6,692 nucleotides of DNA from Dehalococcoidia bacterium. Its GTDB lineage: Bacteria; Chloroflexota; Dehalococcoidia; Dehalococcoidales; UBA5760. Both the position numbers and the translations under genes were made by a program. The DNA lies in assembly GCA_030639215.1 (NCBI GenBank), contig DAOWDD010000026.1:1-6692 (forward strand), written 5' to 3'. A model generated the notes under the pieces. The model did no database searches, had not been told where the DNA came from, and saw only the letters and a list, made by a program, of their open reading frames with translations. This document shows positions 1 through 5,591 of this stretch, piece by piece; position 1 is the stretch's first letter, and every line of letters starts with the position of its first letter.

Positions 1-1
1 A

Positions 2-2056
2 GACCGTATACGAAATATAGCTATTATCGCTCATATTGATGCCGGTAAGACCACCGTCACGGAAAGGATACTGTACTACACCGGGCGTACCTACAAGATT
101 GGTGAGGTGCACGAAGGGACTGCCGTGATGGACTGGATGGACCAGGAGAGGGAGCGGGGCATTACGATTACGGCGGCAGCCACTACCTGTTCGTGGGGGG
201 AGCATCGTATCAATATTATTGATACCCCCGGTCATGTTGATTTTACCGCTGAGGTTGAGCGCAGTCTCCGGGTGCTCGATGGAGGAGGGGTAGTCTTTGA
301 TGGTGTTGCCGGGGTTGAGGCCCAGTCGGAGGTGGTCTGGCGGCAGGCCGACCGGTACCACGTACCCAGAATCTGCTTTATAAATAAGATGGACCGGGTT
401 GGTGCTGACTTCAGTCGAGCCTTGTCTATGATTGAACAGCGGTTGAAAGCCAATCCCCTGGTGGTACAGCTGCCTTTAGGCATTGAGTCGTCGTTTGAGG
501 GTGTTATTGACATAGTGGGGAATAAGGCATGGCGCTTTGATGGCAGCCCTGATTCGGAGCCGGAAGAGATATCTGTTCCCGAGTCGGAACAGCTAATGTG
601 CAGCCAGTTTCGCAAGAAGTTAATCGAGAAAGTGGCTGAGGTTGATGACCATATTATGGAGGCCTATCTTGACGGGAAGGAGATTACCCCTGCTGAGTTA
701 AGGTTGGCCTTGAGAAAGGTAACCCTGGCCAATCGGGGAGTGACTGTTCTCTGTGGAAGTGCCCTGAGGAACAGGGGTATCCAGTTGCTGCTTGATGCTG
801 TGGTGGACTATCTTCCCTCTCCACTGGATATGCCGCCGGTAAGGGCTGTTGGCACCAGGAAGGGAAATGAAGTCACCCGTCAGGCCCAGGATGATGCTCC
901 CTTTTCCGCACTTGCCTTTAAGGTAGTTACCGACCCCTTTATGGGCAGGCTGGTCTATTTGAGGGTCTATTCGGGCAGGGTGAAGGCCGGGGTTCAGGTG
1001 TTTAATTCCGCCCGGGGTAAGAAGGAGCGTATCGGGCGGCTGCTGCTGATGCATGCCAACCGCCGTGAGGAAATAGAGGAAGCGGACACCGGCGCTATTG
1101 TGGCTACCCTGGGCCTTAAGGATACCTTTACCGGGGATACCCTGTGCCATTCTTCGCAGCCGATTTTGCTTGAGTCTATCCGTTTCCCGGAGCCGGTGGT
1201 CTCGGTTGCTATTGAGCCTAAGAGCCGGGTTGACCAGGACAGGATAGGAGAGGCCTTAAACAAGCTGGCTGAGGAGGACCCCACTTTTAAGGTGGACTAC
1301 AACAATGAGACGGGACAGACCGTCATTTCGGGTATGGGTGAGCTCCACCTGGAGGTCATTGTAGGCAGGCTGTTTAGCGAGTTTAAGGTCGGTGCCAAGG
1401 TGGGAAGGCCCTGGGTCGCTTATAAAGAAACGATAACCGTACCGGCTAAGGCTGAGGGCAGGTTTGTCAGGCAGAGCGGTGGTCGTGGCCAGTATGGGCA
1501 CGCCTGCCTTGAGGTTGAGCCGGGAGAGCGTGGCAGCGGTTTCCAATTTGTCGACCAGATTAAGAGCGGGGTCATCCCCAAGCAGTATATCTCTGCGGTA
1601 GAGGCTGGAGTTAAAGAGGCAGTCGAGACCGGAGTGTTTGCCGGTTACCCGATAATCGATATTAAGATAACCCTTTATGATGGCAGTTACCATGAGGTCG
1701 ACTCTTCGGATATAGCCTTTAAGATGGCTGGCTCAATAGCGCTGAAGGATTGTGTCAGAAGAGCCAAGCCTGTCTTGCTTGAGCCGGTTATGAAGCTGGA
1801 AGTGAGCACCCCCGAGGAGTTTCTTGGTGATATCATCGGTGATATTAACGCAAGGCGCGGGCATATTGAGGCGATAGAGACAAATGATGAGATGAGTACT
1901 GTTCGTGCTTCGATACCGCTGGCCGAGATGTTTGGCTATGCCTCTGCTCTCAGGTCATTGACTCAGGGCAGGGCTACCCATTCGATGAGGTTTGAGCACT
2001 ATAAAAGGCTGCCGGCGGAACTGGCGGAGAAGGTTAAGGCTACCGGCAGGGAATAG
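2..2056 (+). CDS. fusA: Translation elongation factor G, 5'-truncated by the window edge
   Basis: EF-G is the cytoplasmic GTPase that moves tRNAs and mRNA through the ribosome after peptide-bond formation and, with RRF, splits ribosomes for recycling. The frame is open from base 2 to a TAG at 2054-2056, giving 684 visible residues. Compared with E. coli EF-G (about 704 aa) roughly the first ten codons lie upstream of the window; an internal GTG at 107 is not the start, because the P-loop AHIDAGKTT lies before it at 29-55. Other GTPase motifs are switch I RGITIT (155-172), DTPGHVDF (221-244) and NKMD (383-394). The domain IV loop SGGRGQYGH (1475-1501) and the C-terminal SEMFGYA-like motif (AEMFGYA) mark a canonical EF-G, rather than a tetracycline-resistance protein or a diverged paralogue. 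No frameshift or missing motif is seen. It is followed directly by rpsJ, with no tuf between them. Confidence 0.97.
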   Translation, partial: DRIRNIAIIAHIDAGKTTVTERILYYTGRTYKIGEVHEGTAVMDWMDQERERGITITAAATTCSWGEHRINIIDTPGHVDFTAEVERSLRVLDGGGVVFDGVAGVEAQSEVVWRQADRYHVPRICFINKMDRVGADFSRALSMIEQRLKANPLVVQLPLGIESSFEGVIDIVGNKAWRFDGSPDSEPEEISVPESEQLMCSQFRKKLIEKVAEVDDHIMEAYLDGKEITPAELRLALRKVTLANRGVTVLCGSALRNRGIQLLLDAVVDYLPSPLDMPPVRAVGTRKGNEVTRQAQDDAPFSALAFKVVTDPFMGRLVYLRVYSGRVKAGVQVFNSARGKKERIGRLLLMHANRREEIEEADTGAIVATLGLKDTFTGDTLCHSSQPILLESIRFPEPVVSVAIEPKSRVDQDRIGEALNKLAEEDPTFKVDYNNETGQTVISGMGELHLEVIVGRLFSEFKVGAKVGRPWVAYKETITVPAKAEGRFVRQSGGRGQYGHACLEVEPGERGSGFQFVDQIKSGVIPKQYISAVEAGVKEAVETGVFAGYPIIDIKITLYDGSYHEVDSSDIAFKMAGSIALKDCVRRAKPVLLEPVMKLEVSTPEEFLGDIIGDINARRGHIEAIETNDEMSTVRASIPLAEMFGYASALRSLTQGRATHSMRFEHYKRLPAELAEKVKATGRE

Positions 2057-2159
2057 GTCGCCGCCGGACCCGGGGTGAAAATCTTAAAATATAGTGTGGC
2101 AGAGTTGTGTTTGGTGAGGCGGGCTTAAAGGTTAACAAAGAGTCTGGGGTGTTTGTGCT

Positions 2160-2468
2160 ATGCCAAAGCAGAAGATTCGTATAAAGTTAAAGGGATTTGA
2201 CCACAAGATACTCGACCTGTCTGCTCTGCAGATAGTCGAGGCGGTAGAGCGGACCGGAGCTGTGGTTAGCGGACCGATACCGCTGCCTACCCGTATTGAG
2301 AAGTTTTGTGTTATCCGCTCGCCTTTTACCGATAAGGACTCCCAGGAGCAGTTTGAGATTAGGACGCATAAGCGCCTTATTGATATTATCGAGACGACCT
2401 CCAAGACGATAGATGCCCTGGCCAAGCTGAGCCTGCCCTCAGGGGTTGATATAGATATCAAGTTATAA
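2160..2468 (+). CDS. rpsJ: 30S ribosomal protein S10 (uS10, NusE)
   Basis: uS10 sits in the head of the 30S subunit and, as NusE, also joins NusB in transcription antitermination and links RNA polymerase-bound NusG to the ribosome. The 102-residue product has the usual family length (E. coli 103). It shows the diagnostic runs [10 protein letters not shown] near the N-terminus, SGPIPLPTR at about residues 37-45 (the extended ribosome-binding loop) and [12 protein letters not shown] in the middle. The ATG at 2160 is the only usable start: an in-frame TAA lies at 2133-2135 and no ATG, GTG or TTG falls between. The ribosome-binding site is weak (CTGGGG, 2144-2149). It is the first gene of the S10 cluster, 103 bp after fusA and 34 bp before rplC. 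Whether it is transcribed with fusA or from its own promoter cannot be decided from the sequence. Confidence 0.97.
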   Translation: MPKQKIRIKLKGFDHKILDLSALQIVEAVERTGAVVSGPIPLPTRIEKFCVIRSPFTDKDSQEQFEIRTHKRLIDIIETTSKTIDALAKLSLPSGVDIDIKL

Positions 2469-2502
2469 AGGATGTATCTACTAAGCTAGGATGACTTAGG
2501 AT

Positions 2503-3126
2503 ATGACGCAAGGGATTATTGGTAAGAAACTGGGTATGACCCAGATATTTAGAGACAACGGGAAGGTGGAGGCAGTAACTGCTATTGAGGCCGGCCCGTG
2601 CGCTGTGGTGCAGGTTAAGACGGTAGCCAAGGAGGGGTATAACGCCCTTCAGATTGGATTTGGTCAGGCGAAGCGGCTCAGCTCTCCTCAGCGGGGTCAC
2701 CTCAAGGATTTGGGACAGTTTAGGTACCTGCGAGAGTTTAGAGCCGACGATATTGAGGGTGTTCAGGTGGGGGATAGGATTGATGTCAGCCTGTTTCAGG
2801 CGGGTGACCTGGTTGATGTTACCGGGGTGTCCAAGGGTAAAGGCTTCGCCGGTGTCGTGAAGCGGCATGGCTTTGCCGGTGGACCGAAAACACACGGACA
2901 GTCAGACCGGCACCGTCACCCGGGTTCTATCGGTGCTGGCACCTCTCCGGGTAGGGTGTTTAAGGGGACGCTGATGGCCGGGCATATGGGGAGTGAGCGG
3001 GTTACCGTGCGCAAGCTGGAGGTATTTCAGACCGACCCGGACCGCAACCTGCTGTTGGTCAAGGGAGCGGTGCCTGGTGCTAGCAACGGACTGCTGTTAA
3101 TAAGAAAGTCAGGTGGAAGGAAGTAA
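2503..3126 (+). CDS. rplC: 50S ribosomal protein L3 (uL3)
   Basis: uL3 is an early-assembling 50S protein whose long internal extension reaches toward the peptidyl-transferase centre. The product has 207 residues (E. coli 209). Family signatures are IIGKKLGMTQIF at residues 5-16, DVTGVSKGKGFAGVVKRHGF at about 105-124, PGSIGAGTSPGRVFKG at 140-155 and NLLLVKGAVPG at 182-192. The Gln that PrmB methylates in E. coli L3 (Gln150) aligns with Thr147 here, so that modification cannot occur. The ATG at 2503 is fixed by an in-frame stop at 2497-2499; the nearest upstream purine tract is only TAGG, so initiation may rely on coupling to rpsJ, 34 bp upstream. The coding sequence ends 4 nt before the preferred rplD start. 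Identity is certain from the whole-length match of motifs and from gene order. Confidence 0.97.
   Translation: MTQGIIGKKLGMTQIFRDNGKVEAVTAIEAGPCAVVQVKTVAKEGYNALQIGFGQAKRLSSPQRGHLKDLGQFRYLREFRADDIEGVQVGDRIDVSLFQAGDLVDVTGVSKGKGFAGVVKRHGFAGGPKTHGQSDRHRHPGSIGAGTSPGRVFKGTLMAGHMGSERVTVRKLEVFQTDPDRNLLLVKGAVPGASNGLLLIRKSGGRK
3115..3123 (+). promoter_or_regulatory. Ribosome-binding site favouring the GTG 3131 start of rplD
   Basis: GGAAGGAAG, inside the last codons of rplC, ends 7 nt before GTG 3131. The alternative GTG at 3113 would sit on top of this tract and has no comparable site upstream. The position supports re-initiation by ribosomes ending rplC at 3124-3126. Confidence 0.7.
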
Positions 3127-3130
3127 GGCC

Positions 3131-3814
3131 GTGCAGATTCCAGTCTATAGCCTTGCCGGGGAGATAGTGAAACATATTGAGGTGAGTGACCGGGTTTTCG
3201 CGGTGCCGTTTAATGAAGCGGTGGTGCATCAGGCAATGGTACGGCAGCAGGCGAATGCTCGTCAGGGAACAGCCAGCACCAAGACCCGTGGCGAAGTCTC
3301 CGGCTCTACTCGGAAGCTGTTTCGTCAGAAGGGTACCGGTTCCGCTCGAGCCGGCAGTTGTAAGTCGCCCGTGCGCCGGGGGGGCGGTGTTACTTTTGGG
3401 CCTAAGCCAAGGAGCTATCGGCAGGCGATGCCGAAAAAGATGCGTCAATTGGCGCTGCGGTGTATGCTTTCGGCACGGGCCAGAGACGGCGAGCTGAAGG
3501 TCTTGGAAAAGCTTGAATTTGATGAGCCTAAAACTAAGGAAGTGGTGCGTATTCTGGCGGCTCTGGGGGTAGCTTCTTCAACCCTGATAGTTATGGGTGA
3601 GCCGGAGGGTAATGTCGTTAAATCAGCTCGTAATCTGCCTACGGTCAAAACTCTGCCGACTGAGTTGCTCAATGTGGTTGATATCCTTTCCCATCGGGTA
3701 CTGCTGATGAGTGAGTCTGCGGTGCGTAAGGCAGAACGGTTATGGGGAAACCGGTTGTTGCAAGGAGGGAACAGTGCATCCTTACGAGGTGTTGTGCCGT
3801 CCGCTAATAACTGA
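3131..3814 (+). CDS. rplD: 50S ribosomal protein L4 (uL4) with a C-terminal run-on
   Basis: uL4 binds 23S rRNA domain I and its extended loop lines the narrow part of the exit tunnel; in E. coli it also represses its own operon. I choose GTG at 3131 (MQIPVYSLAG, 227 residues). The purine-rich GGAAGGAAG at 3115-3123 is well placed for it, it follows the rplC stop by 4 nt, and the N-terminus fits the family. The in-frame GTG at 3113 lacks a good ribosome-binding site and would overlap rplC. Seen in order: PFNEAVVHQ (26-34), ARQGTASTKTRGEVSG (43-58), tunnel loop RQKGTGSARAG (65-75), GGGVTFGPKPR, then the Rossmann-like C-terminal half with SARNLP. Oddities: Ser71 sits where the loop normally has Arg (KGTGRAR; E. 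coli Arg67). The frame also continues about 20 residues past the expected end near KAERLW, overlapping rplW by 41 nt. Confidence 0.96.
   Translation: MQIPVYSLAGEIVKHIEVSDRVFAVPFNEAVVHQAMVRQQANARQGTASTKTRGEVSGSTRKLFRQKGTGSARAGSCKSPVRRGGGVTFGPKPRSYRQAMPKKMRQLALRCMLSARARDGELKVLEKLEFDEPKTKEVVRILAALGVASSTLIVMGEPEGNVVKSARNLPTVKTLPTELLNVVDILSHRVLLMSESAVRKAERLWGNRLLQGGNSASLRGVVPSANN
3762..3768 (+). promoter_or_regulatory. Ribosome-binding site that fixes the GTG start of rplW
   Basis: AAGGAGG is a full Shine-Dalgarno match 5 nt before GTG 3774 and lies inside the 3' end of rplD. It selects 3774 over the upstream in-frame ATG at 3711. Five of its bases (AAGGA, 3762-3766) can pair with TCCTT at 3779-3783 just after the start codon. 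Confidence 0.85.
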
Positions 3815-4058
3815 GAAGAATACCGGTCTTCAGGCTCTGGGTAAATATGCCTTTGAGGTGGCTGGTGATGCTAATAAAAAGCAGGTCAAAGAGGCTGTGG
3901 AAAAGGCATTTAAGGTTAAGGTGACCGCAGTTAATATGATTTCGGTTAGCGGTAAGACTCGGATAGTGGGGAGGCGTCAGGTGTTGACCAGGTCCTGGAA
4001 AAAGGCAATAGTCACCCTTCAGCCAGGGGATAATATCCAGTTCTTCGAAGGGGTTTAA
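3774..4058 (+). CDS. rplW: 50S ribosomal protein L23 (uL23)
   Basis: uL23 sits at the polypeptide exit and is the docking site for trigger factor and the signal recognition particle. The GTG at 3774 gives MHPYEVLCRPLITEK and 94 residues, the normal length; a longer reading from 3711 would add 21 residues with no family resemblance. The start is preceded by AAGGAGG (3762-3768), the strongest Shine-Dalgarno match in the window after that of rpsC. Family features are RPLITEK at residues 9-15, with Glu14 matching the chaperone-contact Glu18 of E. coli L23. Then come YAFEVAGDANKKQVKEAVEKAF (about 25-46) and the C-terminal WKKAIVTL strand. The ribosome-binding site and the first 41 nt lie inside the 3' end of rplD, so translation is probably coupled to rplD. 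The stop is 16 nt before rplB. Confidence 0.96.
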   Translation: MHPYEVLCRPLITEKNTGLQALGKYAFEVAGDANKKQVKEAVEKAFKVKVTAVNMISVSGKTRIVGRRQVLTRSWKKAIVTLQPGDNIQFFEGV

Positions 4059-4074
4059 CAAAGGGGGAGATTGA

Positions 4075-4902
4075 GTGGCACTAAAGGTATATCGTCCAAC
4101 CTCACCCGGCAGGCGGCGTGCCAGCGGCTCTACTTTTGAAGAAATAACCAAGAGTAAGCCGGAGAAATCACTGCTCTTACCGCTTAAGAAGAGGGGCGGG
4201 CGTAATAATCAGGGGAGAATAACAGTTCGACATCGGGGCCAGGGCGCCAAGCGGAGGCTCCGTATCATTGATTTTATGCGTGATAAGATTGGTGTTCCGG
4301 GGAGAGTGGCGGCTATCGAGTATGACCCGAACCGCTCGGCTAATATTGCACTTATCTACTATGTCGATGGTGAGAAGCGCTATATTCTAGCTCCTTTAGA
4401 GCTTAAGGTAGGTGATACCGTAAAGTCGGGTGCTGATGCCGAGATAAAGCCGGGTAATACCCTGCCTATGAAATCGATGCCGAGCGGCACGTTACTGCAT
4501 AATATTGAGATGCAAAAGGGTAAGGGCGCCCAGTTAGTACGCAGTGCCGGGGTTGGTGCCCAGCTAATGGCAAAAGAGGATAAATATGTTCTGATTCGGT
4601 TGCCCTCCGGTGAAGTGAGGCGTGTTCTTGGTGATTGTATAGCTACCATTGGTCAGGTGGGCAATGTTGACCATAGGGGTATTAAATTGGGTAAGGCGGG
4701 GCGTAAACGGTGGTTGGGTCGGCGTCCTCAGGTCAGGGGCTCTGCGATGAATCCGAATGACCATCCTCATGGTGGTGGGGAGGGCAGGTCGCCGATAGGT
4801 ATGCCTGGACCCAAGACACCATGGGGCAAACCGGCTCTGGGCTATAGGACTCGCAAAACGAAGGCCTCTGATAAGATGATTGTTAAGCGCCGGGAGAAAT
4901 AG
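4075..4902 (+). CDS. rplB: 50S ribosomal protein L2 (uL2)
   Basis: uL2 is one of the most conserved 50S proteins, needed for subunit association and close to the peptidyl-transferase centre. The 275-residue product (E. coli 273) starts at GTG 4075 as [14 protein letters not shown], with AAGGGGGAG (4061-4069) five bases upstream. Landmarks are [19 protein letters not shown] at residues 43-61 and the OB-fold part with [13 protein letters not shown] (82-94). The SH3-like part follows with [10 protein letters not shown] (175-184), and the hallmark [16 protein letters not shown] lies at 225-240 on the loop that reaches the active site. The basic C-terminus [19 protein letters not shown] is normal for the family. 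No anomalies are seen. It lies 16 nt after rplW and 20 nt before rpsS, in the standard S10-cluster order. Confidence 0.98.
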   Translation: MALKVYRPTSPGRRRASGSTFEEITKSKPEKSLLLPLKKRGGRNNQGRITVRHRGQGAKRRLRIIDFMRDKIGVPGRVAAIEYDPNRSANIALIYYVDGEKRYILAPLELKVGDTVKSGADAEIKPGNTLPMKSMPSGTLLHNIEMQKGKGAQLVRSAGVGAQLMAKEDKYVLIRLPSGEVRRVLGDCIATIGQVGNVDHRGIKLGKAGRKRWLGRRPQVRGSAMNPNDHPHGGGEGRSPIGMPGPKTPWGKPALGYRTRKTKASDKMIVKRREK

Positions 4903-4922
4903 TCAAATAAAGGTGGAGCAAG

Positions 4923-5213
4923 ATGTCAAGGTCAACCAAAAAAGGGCCTGCTGTTAATGCTAAGTTAATGAAGAAAGTGGATATGCTCACCCGCTCCGGT
5001 CAGAAGGCGGTAATCAAGACCTGGGCGCGTTCATCTACCATATTGCCTACGATGGTAGGTCTTACCATCGGGGTGCATAATGGACGGAGACATGTGCCCA
5101 TCTTTATTACCGAGAATATGGTGGGGCATAAGCTGGGTGAGTTTGCCGCAACCCGGACCTTTAGGGGGCATGTTGCTAGGGCGGAGAAAACTACTCAGCT
5201 AAGGAAGAAATAG
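4923..5213 (+). CDS. rpsS: 30S ribosomal protein S19 (uS19)
   Basis: uS19 lies in the 30S head, pairs with uS13 and takes part in intersubunit bridging near the A-site tRNA. The product is 96 residues (E. coli 92) starting [11 protein letters not shown], the classical N-terminus. The core motifs [20 protein letters not shown] (about residues 33-52), [20 protein letters not shown] (53-72) and [11 protein letters not shown] (73-83) are intact, and the C-terminus is a short basic tail. The ATG at 4923 has a clear ribosome-binding site, AGGTGGAG (4911-4918). It is 20 nt downstream of rplB and 30 nt upstream of rplV, the expected neighbours. Confidence 0.98.
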   Translation: MSRSTKKGPAVNAKLMKKVDMLTRSGQKAVIKTWARSSTILPTMVGLTIGVHNGRRHVPIFITENMVGHKLGEFAATRTFRGHVARAEKTTQLRKK

Positions 5214-5243
5214 TAGATTGCTTAAGTCCAGGTATGGTGTGCA

Positions 5244-5591
5244 ATGGAAGTAAGAGCAGTAGCCAAAAATGTACGTGTGTCGCCTCGTAAGTTGCGCTCG
5301 TTGGTAAACGTGGTGCGGGGTAAGAGTGTAGACGAAGCGTTGACCGTGCTCAAGTTTGCCTCGACGCCGAAGGCCCGTGCTATTGCCAAGACAGTACGGT
5401 CGGCGGCATTCAATGCTGAGAATAATTTCCAGATGTCGCCGCAGTTAAAGATTGTCGGCATATTTGTTGATGCAGGGCGGACCATGAAGAGGTTTCGTCC
5501 GCGCGCTCGGGGGCGGGCCACCCCTGTCCTTAAGCGTTCTAGCCATATTACAGTTATCGTTGCCGAGGAGGAGGAAAAACTTGGGGCGTAA
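5244..5591 (+). CDS. rplV: 50S ribosomal protein L22 (uL22)
   Basis: uL22 contacts all domains of 23S rRNA; its long beta hairpin forms, with uL4, the exit-tunnel constriction involved in macrolide action and nascent-chain sensing. The 115-residue product (E. coli 110) begins MEVRAVAKNVRVSPRKLR. It carries VNVVRGKSVDEALTVLKF, the helix SAAFNAENN and the hairpin region FVDAGRTMKRFRPRARGRATPVLKRSSHITVIV; no deletion is seen in the hairpin. The ATG at 5244 is the only option, because an in-frame TAA lies at 5223-5225 with no alternative start codon between. Its ribosome-binding site is poor (CAGG around 5229-5232). The C-terminal EEEEK is encoded by the same bases that serve as the strong Shine-Dalgarno of rpsC, and the gene overlaps rpsC by 11 nt. 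Confidence 0.97.
   Translation: MEVRAVAKNVRVSPRKLRSLVNVVRGKSVDEALTVLKFASTPKARAIAKTVRSAAFNAENNFQMSPQLKIVGIFVDAGRTMKRFRPRARGRATPVLKRSSHITVIVAEEEEKLGA
5565..5574 (+). promoter_or_regulatory. Ribosome-binding site that fixes the TTG start of rpsC
   Basis: GAGGAGGAGG contains an ideal GGAGG at 5570-5574, 6 nt before TTG 5581. It lies inside the end of rplV, where it encodes the Glu run of EEEEK. There is no competing ATG or GTG that would leave the conserved GRKVHPTGFR start intact, so this site decides the rpsC start. Confidence 0.85.

Noticed and set aside
232..1693. Several minus-strand frames of 96-150 codons across fusA
   Set aside because: They lie opposite a complete, canonical EF-G frame and show no recognisable protein features; the GC-rich codon pattern of fusA explains them.
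2090..2095. TATAGT as a -10 box for an rpsJ promoter
   Set aside because: The bases 17 nt upstream are GC-rich and do not resemble a -35 element, and there is no extended -10 TG at the right place.
2472..2499. Tiny ORFs before rplC (ATG 2472 to TAG 2489, and ATG ACT TAG at 2491-2499) and a CTAAG/CTTAG 5-bp stem (2481-2485 with 2495-2499)
   Set aside because: They are short enough to arise by chance in 34 bp, and the stem is weak with a 9-nt loop. Without conservation data there is no support for a leader or regulatory role.
3113..3130. Longer rplD reading from GTG 3113
   Set aside because: It overlaps rplC, lacks a good ribosome-binding site, and adds six residues (MEGSKA) before the family-like start; GTG 3131 is better supported, though 3113 is not excluded.
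3711..3773. Longer rplW reading from ATG 3711
   Set aside because: The extra 21 residues do not resemble L23 N-termini and lie within conserved rplD sequence. GTG 3774 has a near-perfect ribosome-binding site and gives the usual L23 length.
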